From Erginobacter sp964465735 (GTDB lineage: Bacteria > Auribacterota > Erginobacteria > Erginobacterales > Erginobacteraceae), in the NCBI GenBank assembly GCA_964465735.1, contig CAYXKT010000001.1, positions 14,247 through 78,246 on the forward strand: 64,000 bases of DNA. The letters are read 5' to 3'. Under the pieces are notes generated by a model, which searched no databases, was not told the DNA's origin, and saw nothing but the letters and a program-made list of their open reading frames with translations. Below, one piece after another: positions 34,212 to 42,710 of this stretch. Position numbers and translations under genes: made by a program. Every line of letters starts with the position of its first letter. Position 1 is the first letter of the stretch.

Positions 34212-34670
34212 TCAAGATTTCCGCCTGAGTTCCGGCTTATCCTGCATTCGGGCCTCTTGTGCGGAAATCTTCAAGAAGTTAACCGGCGGAAGAATAAACC
34301 GGCCGTAGGGGGAGAGCGCGGTTAGTTGTGCGACGTGGGCACGTACCAATCCATAGAGCATTGCCGCTCCGTTAAGCATCAGGTATTTGGCGATCTCGTT
34401 TTCCTCCGTCGGCAATTGGTCAAACCGAAAATAACCTCGCACCGTGGCCTCGGCAATAATCGGGCATTGCTTTTTTTGGTTCCCCCGGCCGGGAGATACT
34501 TTTATCTTTAACTCGACCATATATTTGCTCGAATCCTGGCGATTTCCCCTGACCGATCTCCCCAGGTCGATCTTGGCCACCTGATTCTCCGTTTTTGGAT
34601 CGTAATCGGAGTTAATCCTTACGGAGATTTCCGGCAAAAAGTAATTCTCAAGCAACAAATTCGCAAACAT
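34212..34670 (-). CDS. SecB-like chaperone of a toxin-antitoxin-chaperone module
   Basis: The 152-residue protein from ATG 34670 (LLLENYFLPEISVRIN) shows alternating strands and a C-terminal helix (YLMLNGAAMLYGLVRAHVAQ, then YGRFILPPVNF) as in SecB-like proteins. Its start lies within the 3' end of an HTH antitoxin gene. In TAC systems such a chaperone protects the antitoxin; the adjacent toxin here is only a fragment. Confidence 0.72.
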   Translation of the reverse strand: MFANLLLENYFLPEISVRINSDYDPKTENQVAKIDLGRSVRGNRQDSSKYMVELKIKVSPGRGNQKKQCPIIAEATVRGYFRFDQLPTEENEIAKYLMLNGAAMLYGLVRAHVAQLTALSPYGRFILPPVNFLKISAQEARMQDKPELRRKS

Positions 34671-35073
34671 TGTCAACCTCCGGGACCCGACTGAAGCGGG
34701 CTGTATAATCACTCTGGTCCTCGATATCTTTTTTGGGAATCTCCGGGGGAGGCTCGGACATAAGAAAAGTCCGGACCGTTTGCCCAATGGGGGATATTAC
34801 CGGCTCCCAGTATGCTCCCAAAGCCCAGGCCAGCTTAACCATAGTTTCGAGAGAGAGGTTTTCATAGCCCCGGAATACCTTGGAGATATAAGCCGGGGAG
34901 GTGCCCGCCCTCCGGGCCAATTCCGAGCGATTTACTCCCTGGTCATCCATCATCTTCAGCAAGGCGTCGGCGACCTTGAGTTTCATCCCCTCAGCCTCGT
35001 ATTCAGGATGGCTCCTGGCTCTCTGTAAGGCTGCCTCCAGTTCTCTTTCGCTGGTCACTGAAACGCGTTTCAT
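34648..35073 (-). CDS. XRE-family antitoxin of the TAC module
   Basis: A 141-residue protein with a helix-turn-helix at residues 45-95 (VNRSELARRAGTSPAYISKV, then NLSLETMVKLAWALG). A C-terminal extension of about 45 residues follows, which in TAC antitoxins is the chaperone-addiction segment. It overlaps the SecB-like gene by 23 bp and follows the toxin remnant by 13 bp, the HigB-HigA-SecB order. Confidence 0.82.
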   Translation of the reverse strand: MKRVSVTSERELEAALQRARSHPEYEAEGMKLKVADALLKMMDDQGVNRSELARRAGTSPAYISKVFRGYENLSLETMVKLAWALGAYWEPVISPIGQTVRTFLMSEPPPEIPKKDIEDQSDYTARFSRVPEVDNVCEFVA

Positions 35074-35086
35074 CCTTGGCCTCCGG

Positions 35087-35235
35087 TTAAATTTCGATCA
35101 ACCCGTCTTTTCGGGCCTGCAAATAAGCATTGCGGCGCAATTTCGCCCTCCGCAGTTGTTCAGGCGGTATCTTGTCTTTCTTCTTGATAAACGCCGAAGT
35201 GCAGAGAATGACGCGGTTCTCGTAGAAGAACAATC
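35087..35235 (-). pseudogene. HigB/RelE-type toxin, C-terminal remnant
   Basis: The open frame upstream of the HTH gene encodes RLFFYENRVILCTSAFIKKK, then IPPEQLRRAKLRRNAYLQAR and ends GLIEI. This is the C-terminal strand-strand-helix of HigB-like RNases that have a FxKKxxKTP-like motif. The N-terminal half is absent: just beyond 35235 the DNA belongs to an IS66-type gene on the other strand. The toxin is therefore beheaded while its antitoxin and chaperone remain. Confidence 0.75.
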
Positions 35236-35482
35236 GTTAAAGGTACTTTACTGGGATCGGGATGTTTGGGTGATCCGATACAAGCGACTGGAGGCGGGGA
35301 TAAGAGAAGAGGGTGGAAAGTTTGTTTTGCGTCGACCGGTCTATTTTCCCTGCGGTGGCCAGAAGGGAGATGGGAAGGCCTCGATCTCCGGGTTCTTCAT
35401 CTTCTGGGGAGGCTGCAACTTGAGGAAGATTCAGAATCGCTTGATCCAGTTGAGATATCTCTGTGCGATTCGGATGGAGTAG
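35236..35482 (+). pseudogene. IS66 Orf2 (TnpB)-like fragment
   Basis: The frame reads VLYWDRDVWVIRYKRLEAGI, close to the LYWDxxGFxLWYKRLExG core of the IS66 accessory protein TnpB, then degenerates. Another frame continues RWPEGRWEGLDL. No start, transposase or ends are visible. It marks the insertion or deletion that removed the 5' half of the toxin. Confidence 0.65.
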
Positions 35483-35619
35483 TAGTAAAGCAATCGCCTT
35501 GCCTCGGCAATGCCATTCAAGATTCCTGACTCAGCAGGGATTGCAGATTTGTTAGTGTCTCACCAATATCCATTCAAATTCCAAGCTGATTAATTTTGCT
35601 GCAATAGTACGTCTCCAGC

Positions 35620-36222
35620 TTAAACTACTCCCGCAGGTTCCCTCTGAGATACTTCCTCCGGAGAAATCTCTTGCACTTCGTCAACTCCTTCAGTGGATTC
35701 TTCTTCCCCCGGAAAGGAGATCTGGAGGCGATCCCGGAACTCGTCATAAGTGTTTTTGAAATTTCTGAAAAATTTAAAAAGCACCTCGCGATAAAAGCGA
35801 TCTATCCCACGGGTGATTTCTTTATCACCACTGAACGACGCCAGTTTGGTCAATTTTTTCAACTGATCATCGATCTGGAAGACAGCGTGTTTAATCCTGA
35901 CTGCTATCGGAGAAGTCGGATCCACTAAAATCATAGAGAGATCCATATCCAGGGCAGACAAGTAACCGAGGATATCACCGAATTTCAAATCCTGGTCGGA
36001 ACCAGCTTCCATCCGGGAGATCTTGCTGGTGTGACACCCCATATGTTTAGCAACTTCAGTCTGAGTTTTCTCTCTGAGGAGTCTTTGGAGGATAAGTTGT
36101 TCTATCAATCTCCTGTTAGCGATTAGTTTTTCCACTCTCTCTTTAGCTGAAGGGTCGTCAAGAATATCAACGGCCATTTCAGCGACAGAATGAGATATGC
36201 GTGCCATAATGTTTTTCCTCAT
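35620..36222 (-). CDS. XRE-type helix-turn-helix antitoxin-like protein
   Basis: A 200-residue protein with an HTH at about residues 48-95 (RLLREKTQTEVAKHMGCHTS, then KISRMEAGSDQDLKFGDILG), followed by a long helical C-terminal region of unknown role. It starts 33 bp after a small RelE-like gene on the same strand, the toxin-first order of higBA-type modules. Start is ATG 36222 or ATG 36207. Confidence 0.78.
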   Translation of the reverse strand: MRKNIMARISHSVAEMAVDILDDPSAKERVEKLIANRRLIEQLILQRLLREKTQTEVAKHMGCHTSKISRMEAGSDQDLKFGDILGYLSALDMDLSMILVDPTSPIAVRIKHAVFQIDDQLKKLTKLASFSGDKEITRGIDRFYREVLFKFFRNFKNTYDEFRDRLQISFPGEEESTEGVDEVQEISPEEVSQREPAGVV

Positions 36223-36255
36223 GCATTTTTGCGTTGAGTTATAAGTTGCAAACTA

Positions 36256-36489
36256 TTATTTTGCTTTGCGTATTGTTTTTACCAGCTTTTTAGCCTCATT
36301 GATGTCCTTGGATTGGCCCTCCTTAAATCCCATCCCAATAACATAAATAATTTTAGAGACTTCATCGAAGTAGAGGTATATCCTGGTTTCCTTTGGACTT
36401 GGAATACCAGATTGACCTACTCGATAAACTCCACCACCTTCAGGCCGAAGAGTTCCAAACTTCCACTTCCCTCCGATCTTTAAGCCCAT
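36256..36489 (-). CDS. Small RelE/HigB-like toxin candidate
   Basis: A 77-residue protein: WKFGTLRPEGGGVYRVGQSG, then RIYLYFDEVSKIIYVIGMGF and the basic C-terminal helix DINEAKKLVKTIRKAK. Strand-rich core, closing Lys/Arg helix and position before an HTH gene fit a RelE-superfamily mRNA interferase, but the N-terminal helix pair usually present is missing or short, so it may be truncated. Confidence 0.6.
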   Translation of the reverse strand: MGLKIGGKWKFGTLRPEGGGVYRVGQSGIPSPKETRIYLYFDEVSKIIYVIGMGFKEGQSKDINEAKKLVKTIRKAK

Positions 36490-36872
36490 ATATTAAGATA
36501 CTTCTGGGCCGTTGCTATTTGTGCCACACAAGATTCAAATTCAGCCGTATGCTTCTTTTTAACTCTTTTTTCCTGGCTTTTCGTTATGAGAGTCCAATTG
36601 ATCTTCCACATTCGAAATCACCAAATTGGTTTTAGGGATTAAAGGTTTCTGTTTCACATTACTACATAAAATGTAACCTAAGCTCAGGGAATGCGCAAGT
36701 TATTATAATATTTGTGTGAATATAGCAAAAGCTCTTTTGAAAAAAGAGAATGACTTAAAAATCGATAGCGATTGAAAAATTTCTTCGAGGCATTAAATTT
36801 CGCCCGAATTTTACCGTGACTCTCCCGAGTCTGGAAAGTCCCGAAGTTCCGGAGGCGGACCAGGTGGTCTCG
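36490..36872. other. AT-rich intergenic stretch
   Basis: No gene, repeat or clear terminator recognised. Composition is noticeably AT-richer than the glycan genes, similar to the toxin-antitoxin genes to its left. The boundary to GC-rich DNA near 36800 coincides with the start of the flavin oxidoreductase remnant. Confidence 0.4.
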
Positions 36873-37302
36873 CTTTACCTGGTCCCGGATCGTGATGCCG
36901 CCGATGACCAGGAATTCGATTCGGGAGGACGGACCGCCGGCCCCGGAACTGGCCGATTATTACGCCCGGAGAGCGGATAACGGGATTGGTTTGATCATCG
37001 TCGAGTCAGCTGCGATTGGGGAAAAGTCGGCCGCCAGCTACGTCGGCGGGCTCCAAGTGCATTCCCCGAAACACGCTGGGGCCTGGCGTCCGATTACCTG
37101 TGGCGAGATCAAGTCCCGGGAGCGGGCGGAATTTCTTCTCAATTCAGGTCATACCGACCAGGTCGCTTTCGACCGACCCCTGATCGCCAACCCTGGGTGG
37201 ACGCAGATGCTGGAGACCGGATATATCAGCGAATACGTGGAGTTCGACTACGCTGTTCACTCCGCGGAATTGATACGAAATGATTCGACTGGATTTTTTT
37301 AA
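36873..37302 (+). pseudogene. Old-yellow-enzyme-type flavin oxidoreductase remnant
   Basis: The frame reads SRIVMPPMTRNSIREDGPPA, PELADYYARRADNGIGLIIV and ESAAIGEKSAASYVGGLQVH, the N-terminal FMN-barrel region of NADH:flavin oxidoreductases. It then jumps to VAFDRPLIANPGW, a C-terminal motif (GRPLIANPD in the family). About two thirds of the protein in between is missing. A related stub lies at 39968-40144. Confidence 0.75.
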
Positions 37303-38208
37303 CTGGCGGTGAATTATTGACAACAGAGAGCGGTGGAGGGGGAGTGGTGGGGAACTGGTCCTGGATCATTCCATCACTTCGAAAGTATCCAAAGACTTAT
37401 TGATACCCTAAAGACTGATAGGGTATATTACAATGAATGTAAGGTATTCGAAGGGTGAAAAATATGAGGCAAGACCAATTTTCTTCCCGGCGGTTTATAA
37501 TTCCGGCAAAATGGGCGGTTTAAAATTCCCCCGACAAAATTATAGATAGCCATCTGATTACATTTCCTTCCTTTTAATTCGGCCGCCCAGGCCGGATCAT
37601 TTTTTGTCCTGTCTTTCGCCCAACAAAAGCATTCAAATTTTTCACCGCTTTATTTCTCAGCTTAGTCTCTTCTCTCCTGCCCCCTGTCAGCCGTATTTGA
37701 CTGCTCATTCTCCCACTTCCCTATTGCGATAGCAAAAAATCTCCATTTGCCGCCAGAAGAAGCCAAGAGGTCATCGTAAGATCTCTCAAGAAGAAATGCC
37801 CAATCTGTGGGTGACTCTTCCTCCCGGATCCCCGGGGGAGAGAAAGCCAGGCCCAAGAAGAATGCGGCCGACACCGGAAGGCTCTGCTTCGAAAGAGATG
37901 GACGGAGAAGAACCCCGATTATTTCTGCCGGCGCAACGAACGTAAGCATCTGGTGAACCCATCATCCCAACTCTCCGAATGACTGAGATACCTTCCCGAT
38001 AAAATCAACATATGCGCTTCAGGGGCATCTGCAAACCAAACTGGGGGGGGGAAGCGATACAGAGAGTCGGAAGAAGAACGAGCCCAAAAGAGAAGGGCTG
38101 GAAAGAAAACATCAGCCGGGCGGTAAGGAGCGGGACATCGATTCGCGCTTTCTGCCGGACGGAAGGAATCCACGAAGCGCAGTTTTATTAACATTCAGAG
38201 TGGATTTA
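37303..38208. other. Gene-free stretch of about 900 bp
   Basis: No coding sequence with recognisable features. ATACCCT/AGGGTAT at about 37401-37425 forms a small stem, a G9 run occurs near 38044, and purine-rich tracts dominate 37730-38170. Open frames on the minus strand here look like chance. Probably decayed DNA at the right side of the toxin-antitoxin island. Confidence 0.4.
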
Positions 38209-38268
38209 TTATGCTGTTATCAGTAACCTATTATGACTATCTAGGAGGTTCAATATGACACGCGCAAT
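38209..38268 (+). repeat. Second copy of the antitoxin leader and first codons
   Basis: ATTATGCTGTTAT followed by GACTATC-AGGA-GTT and AATATGACACGCGCAATAA matches 31390-31455 with a handful of differences. It contains the antitoxin start (MTRAI) and then breaks off into other DNA. The two copies bracket the 31.4-38.2 kb island. Confidence 0.75.
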
Positions 38269-38277
38269 AATGTTAGC

Positions 38278-38387
38278 CGTTAGAAAAGAGTGAAAACTTT
38301 GAACTGCTTCAGGATAGAACGTGCGTCGTTTCCTGCGATCGCTATCCTTACGACTTCATTGATGTAATCGATAGGCTGGTTCAATAA
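38278..38387 (+). pseudogene. C-terminal remnant of an unidentified glycan gene
   Basis: The frame ending at 38387 encodes ENFELLQDRTCVVSCDRYPY and DFIDVIDRLVQ, then TAA overlapping the ATG of the GT39-like gene (TAATG). The coupling suggests this was the 3' end of the preceding operon gene before the island replaced the rest. The protein family is not recognised. Confidence 0.45.
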
Positions 38388-39898
38388 TGTCCTTTAAGAG
38401 TGGGAAATCATTTCTGATTTGGATCCTTCCGATCGTCTTCTTTCTATTTTTAGCCTTCGATGGGATTACTCACTGGGATGAGACTAACTATCTGTATAAG
38501 GGCGCCTTCTCGGAATTTGATCTTGATGCTCATTGGGTTCATTATTCGGGCGGGTTTTATAGCGGGAGGATGGCCCATATACTGATTCTCCGGTCCTTGT
38601 TTTTTGTTTTTGGGGTTGGGATGATCCCTTTTTTCTTTGTCCAGGTGACAATGGCATTATTTATCCTTGGTGCCGGCTGGATATTTTCCCGAGTGCTCAA
38701 GGAAATGGGCCTGCCGCCACCTCTCCCATATTTGGGCGTGGTGGCCTTTCTTTTTCTCCCCCTGTCTCTCTATTTGGGTTACAAAGCGCTGGCGGAAACC
38801 ACCGCCATTTTAATGGCCGCGCTTTCGCTGTATTTTTATTTTTCCGGCTTGAGAACCAAGGGAGCTTCCGGTTTTATCCTTCTGGGTATTTCCGGTTTTG
38901 CTCTTTTTCTGGCTACTAACGCCCGCGTGGAATACCTGCTTACTTTCGCCACTCTAGTTCTGCCATATATCTGTTTTCGTTCCGGTTCTCGTCTCTCCGC
39001 GTTCCGGGGCTTGATCTGGGTTGGAGCAGTCTGGGTGGTTTTAACCGCGGTTCTGGGATTATGCACCGGGATCTGGAGTCTGCAATTTATGCTTCAGCGG
39101 TCGGAAGCTTATGGGGCCAAGTTTGCTGCTGACAGCGCGGATTATATGCCAAATTATATCGTAGGGATATTATTTGGCGGCGGTCTCTGGTTCTTCGCCC
39201 TGCTTTCCCTGGCCAGATGGCGTCGGGCCGCAGTCAAAATCGCTTGGGGTGGTATGGTCATTTCGATGGTGCCGATCGCGCTTCTGGCCGACCATACGGA
39301 ACTAAGGTATTACAGCCCGGCGATCTTTTCCTTTGCTTTGACGGTGGCGATCGGCATCGTGGTATTTTACGGTTGGCTGCAGCGGAAACTAAATCCCTTA
39401 AGGGCTCGAGTGGTGACGGTGGTTTTGTTTGGTCTCCTGGTGACGGGCAATCAATTGTTTCGGCCCTGGCAGGAAGTCGGTACGGACGGGTCTTCTCTGG
39501 CCCGATTGATTACCCGGGTGCGGGAGAAATACCCCGATCCACTGCTGCTGACCGCCCACCCGCATTCGACTTATGCCTTTTCGCGGATCTGCTACCCAGA
39601 ATTGAGGATAGCGCTCGATCGGGACTTCGAGGGGCTGGCTCCTCTGAAGGTTAGGAGTTTCGAGGAACTACAAGGGCAGGAAGAACCGTGGCTTTATCTT
39701 TCTTCCCGGGGCCAGAAGGCTCGGCCGTTGCTGATCAGGATACTCCATAGTCTCCGGGGAAAGACTCCGATTGACCGCGATGATCAGCCGGTGATTGCTA
39801 CTGGTTGGGTAGCTGGTCTGGATTTGCTTTCTCCAAATTGGATCGATCGCGAAGGCCAATACCTCATTTTTCGGATGAACCAGGGAGGAAATGAGTGA
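38387..39898 (+). CDS. GT39-like integral membrane glycosyltransferase
   Basis: A 503-residue membrane protein with about ten hydrophobic segments. The first loop has the acidic motif DGITHWDETNYLYKG, in the position of the catalytic Asp of GT39/ArnT-like enzymes. Further loops include YKALAETTA. A soluble C-terminal tail of about 130 residues follows. A stub of a paralogue with the motif Asp mutated lies at 3508. Expected to transfer a polyprenyl-phosphate sugar in the periplasm. Confidence 0.82.
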   Translation: MSFKSGKSFLIWILPIVFFLFLAFDGITHWDETNYLYKGAFSEFDLDAHWVHYSGGFYSGRMAHILILRSLFFVFGVGMIPFFFVQVTMALFILGAGWIFSRVLKEMGLPPPLPYLGVVAFLFLPLSLYLGYKALAETTAILMAALSLYFYFSGLRTKGASGFILLGISGFALFLATNARVEYLLTFATLVLPYICFRSGSRLSAFRGLIWVGAVWVVLTAVLGLCTGIWSLQFMLQRSEAYGAKFAADSADYMPNYIVGILFGGGLWFFALLSLARWRRAAVKIAWGGMVISMVPIALLADHTELRYYSPAIFSFALTVAIGIVVFYGWLQRKLNPLRARVVTVVLFGLLVTGNQLFRPWQEVGTDGSSLARLITRVREKYPDPLLLTAHPHSTYAFSRICYPELRIALDRDFEGLAPLKVRSFEELQGQEEPWLYLSSRGQKARPLLIRILHSLRGKTPIDRDDQPVIATGWVAGLDLLSPNWIDREGQYLIFRMNQGGNE

Positions 39899-39967
39899 GC
39901 GCGCCAAGGATTATTTCTATTCAAGAGCTGGTCGGTGAATTCAGATGATTGATTTGTTTATTTCCAT

Positions 39968-40144
39968 CTCTTTCCGCGACTGGTGTTGAAGAACCGGATC
40001 GTGTTGCCGCCGATGCCCCGGCATTTGACTCGAGGGGGTGGGTTGCCGACCCCGGAACTGGCGGATTGCTACGTCCGGAGGGCAAAGAACGGGGACGGTT
40101 TGATCATCGCCGAGTCTGTCCGTGCCGTTATCGATGGGGTCTGA
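39968..40144 (+). pseudogene. N-terminal stub of an old-yellow-enzyme-type oxidoreductase
   Basis: The frame gives FPRLVLKNRIVLPPMPRHL, LPTPELADCYVRRAKNGDGL and IIAESVRAVIDGV before TGA. It is a paralogue of the remnant at 36873 (RIVMPPMTRNS, PELADYYARR). Only the first about 55 residues remain; the 3' end runs into the acetyltransferase gene on the opposite strand. Confidence 0.72.
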
Positions 40145-40772
40145 TGGAAGACCATTCCCAGAGCCCGCCAAGTTTGATCAAGAATCCTCGTCCGCTTCGG
40201 TTAAAACCCATTTTCTGATCGGCCTTGCGGGCTCGGTAATTGGTGAATTCCACTGAGGTCAGGATGGTCTTGCCGGCGGGAACCAAGTCTTGGATGAGAT
40301 CAGTCAGGAATAGGGAATAAAGCTTTTGCCCTCGCCAATCCTCCCCGATGAATACGTCATACATATATATTTCGTTTTCTGCCAGTGGGCGTTCATATTC
40401 CAATTCCGGAATTCGAATTACCGAGTCGCTCAACCAGACGTAGCCGGCGAGAGAATCACCGAGAAATATCCCCCGGCATTCATCGTTGTATTCCTCGAGC
40501 CGGGTCAGAAAAACCTCTTCGTTTTTCCCTTCCAGCGGGACCAGACGAGGGATTTCTTCCTTAACAACGGAGCGGACGAAGAACCCTTCAGGTATTTCCT
40601 GGGTAACTGTGGGGTAGGAGTCGCAGCGGTAAAAATCGTTGATCTGGATATATATCCCTGCCTTTTTAAGATTGGAGAGAACCGCTTCCAACAGATCCCA
40701 GCTCTGTCCCTCGCGGAGAATCTTCAGTAATGCTTTCCTTTTGCTGTTGAGAGTGCCCTTGCTCATTATCAA
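40128..40772 (-). CDS. GNAT family N-acetyltransferase
   Basis: A 214-residue protein with a GNAT core in the C-terminal half: IYMYDVFIGEDWRGQKLYSL (strand 4 and acetyl-CoA loop, R-G-Q-K variant of RxxG), then ILTSVEFTNYRARKADQKMG with the typical N-x-x-A-R-K-x-x-x-x-M-G-F end. The N-terminal 60 residues are not recognised. Probably acetylates a glycan precursor. Its stop lies within the flavin-oxidoreductase stub on the other strand. ATG 40766 also possible. Confidence 0.82.
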   Translation of the reverse strand: MIMSKGTLNSKRKALLKILREGQSWDLLEAVLSNLKKAGIYIQINDFYRCDSYPTVTQEIPEGFFVRSVVKEEIPRLVPLEGKNEEVFLTRLEEYNDECRGIFLGDSLAGYVWLSDSVIRIPELEYERPLAENEIYMYDVFIGEDWRGQKLYSLFLTDLIQDLVPAGKTILTSVEFTNYRARKADQKMGFNRSGRGFLIKLGGLWEWSSIRPHR

Positions 40773-40822
40773 AGATATTCGGGTGCCCGGCTATTTTGTT
40801 CCCTGGAATTAGGCTAAAATAA

Positions 40823-41911
40823 TTAACCGCTCTTTTTGCGGATCCGGGATTTGAGACGGTGTGCCGATCCGTAAAGCTGGCCTTGAAATGTATTGTTGAT
40901 AATGCGATGGGAACTGATCGTGGTCTGGCTGTTGGAGAAATGCCGTTTGTAGTTTTCACTACCGGCTAAAAAGTCGAACTTTCCGATTTCTTCTCTTCCG
41001 CAGTCCTCGATCATATAACTGATCAGGGCTTGCATCACCCCCTGTCGCCCGAATTTTGGTTCAAATCCGGTTTGGTAGTCGTAAACCTTCCCCCTGTAAT
41101 TGAAGTTGTAGCGGGCGGCGACGGTTTTTCCGTCCAGACGGAGGTCGGCGGCAAAGAGGAGGCCGGAGTCATAAAAGATTCGGGAGAGGCGATCGTGGAA
41201 GCGTTGGTAGATGGGGTCGGCGAACTTGCTGGGCAGTCCACGTTCTTCGAGACGGGCGGCGTGGAGGCGCTTGAACTCCTCCATCCATTCATCGAGGTTT
41301 TCTTCTCTGTTCAGGCGGTGGTATTCAACCCGGAAATCCCGCTCCAGATTGCGGCGGCGGTTGCGGATGTTGCGGCGCATCCGACTGTCGATCCCTTTGA
41401 GGTAGGTTTCGAATTTGGCTGGGACTTTGACAAAGTAGCAGGGTTCGCGGTTGATGATCTCCCGGGCGGGGAAACGGTCGTCAAGAAATGATCCGAGAAG
41501 AGAATCTTCGGGCAGGTCGGTGAAGACGGCGATATCCCAGTCCCGGTCGCGGGAGAGGAATCCTTCCAGCAACTCCAGGCATTCTTCCCGGTGGCCCGGG
41601 AGGCAGATCAGGTCGAGGTACTCGGAGCGGACGGACTCGCCGGTGCCGATAAAGCGGAGTTCCCGGATTTTTGCCAGGCGGAGCAGGGGGCGGTTTCTGA
41701 TATAGCAGGGGAGGATGCCGACCAGTCTGGTTTCATCCCGGAAGGTCAGGATATGCGGCTGTTTACCTTCGCCGAAGACTTTCCACCAGGTGGAGACCCA
41801 CTCCCAGGTCAGGAAGATGTTGTCGGCCCGGGTCTGAGGGAGCAGGGCCTTCCATTCCTGTTCCAGGGCGAGAAAATCATCCTCATTGGTTATCAGGGAT
41901 TGATTGATCAT
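40823..41911 (-). CDS. FemAB-like double-GNAT acyltransferase
   Basis: A 362-residue protein of the CelD/FemAB-like GNAT group common in exopolysaccharide clusters: FLTWEWVSTWWKVFGEGKQP near the N-terminus, MRRNIRNRRRNLERDF in the middle, and FNYRGKVYDYQTGFEPKF plus EIGKFDFLAGSENYKRHFS in the second GNAT half. ATG 41911 (MINQSL) is preferred to the far-upstream start. A broken paralogue lies at 3623-4335 beside asnB. Confidence 0.88.
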   Translation of the reverse strand: MINQSLITNEDDFLALEQEWKALLPQTRADNIFLTWEWVSTWWKVFGEGKQPHILTFRDETRLVGILPCYIRNRPLLRLAKIRELRFIGTGESVRSEYLDLICLPGHREECLELLEGFLSRDRDWDIAVFTDLPEDSLLGSFLDDRFPAREIINREPCYFVKVPAKFETYLKGIDSRMRRNIRNRRRNLERDFRVEYHRLNREENLDEWMEEFKRLHAARLEERGLPSKFADPIYQRFHDRLSRIFYDSGLLFAADLRLDGKTVAARYNFNYRGKVYDYQTGFEPKFGRQGVMQALISYMIEDCGREEIGKFDFLAGSENYKRHFSNSQTTISSHRIINNTFQGQLYGSAHRLKSRIRKKSG

Positions 41912-42109
41912 TTTTAAGCGCGAATCTTCGCGAATCTTCTCGAAGTAATCCCCCGCCTCGCCCCCTGTTTTTGAACCACGAATTTTCACGAATTATCCCC
42001 CGCCTCGGTCCCTTTGGTAACAGACGAATTTAACGTGATTTAATTATGCACAATAGATTAGATATTCCTAAACTCAAGCGCATAACTAAATATGGGCCTG
42101 GTAGATTGG

Positions 42110-42522
42110 TCAGAGTTGGGCGACCGCCCAGTCGTGAAATCGCCGGACTTGGTTCAGCAGGGCCAGGGCTTCCCCTTTGGAGAAATCGCGGTCTTCATAT
42201 TCGACCAGATTCTTCTTCGCGATTACCCTTTTTCCCAACTGTACTTTCTGTCCGATTTCTTTCAAGTTGGAGGCTTCCAGGGAGTTCAGCAATTCAACTG
42301 CCGCCATCTGGCTGATGCTTATGGAACGAATCCCGGAGTACTTAACCAGTAGGGCGTCGATAAGAAAAATGACGCAATGGACTCCGTTGAGTCCGATCGC
42401 GTTCCAGTTTTCCGCTTCCTCCGCCTGGAACATCATTTGGCAGAACTCCTTTCCCTTCTTCAGATAATCCGGATATTGGGTCTTATCAATTGTTCGGATC
42501 TGTCTTGTTCCGGCTGGATTGA
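42110..42522 (-). pseudogene. HEPN domain protein, start disrupted by a MITE
   Basis: The frame contains YPDYLKKGKEFCQMMFQAEE, NWNAIGLNGVHCVIFLIDAL and LLVKYSGIRS, a HEPN helical bundle that in MNT-HEPN modules is the toxic RNase. The usual R-x4-6-H site is not obvious. The MITE lies directly upstream and no standard start codon precedes the conserved part in this frame, so translation is doubtful. The gene follows the nucleotidyltransferase partner. Confidence 0.72.
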
Positions 42523-42527
42523 TACCA

Positions 42528-42688
42528 CCTAAATTGAGCGATTCTATGCGGCGAACTGCACCAATCTTTTGCGTCCGAACGGATATTGAAAATCCTCGCC
42601 ATATCTCCTGGATATGGCTGCGGTTTTCGCAACCCGTCGGCCAGCAAAATCTTAGCACATTTCATCCGCAATAATCGCTCAACTTAGG
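42528..42688 (+). mobile_element. 161-bp MITE, copy C
   Basis: Identical by eye to copy D. Bracketed by an exact 5-bp duplication TACCA (42523-42527 and 42689-42693). It is inserted where the MNT nucleotidyltransferase gene ends and the HEPN gene begins, on the minus-strand operon, so it alters the C-terminus of the first and the leader of the second. Confidence 0.95.
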
Positions 42689-42710
42689 TACCAATATTCT
42701 CTCGAGGGTT

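Noticed and set aside
37919..38194. A 91-codon minus-strand frame in the gene-free stretch
   Set aside because: No recognisable motif, no ribosome binding site, biased composition from purine-rich DNA; judged chance.
31390..38268. Prophage or integrative conjugative element as an explanation of the island
   Set aside because: No integrase, structural, packaging, relaxase or mating genes are seen; only toxin-antitoxin and defence-like fragments and an IS66 piece are present.
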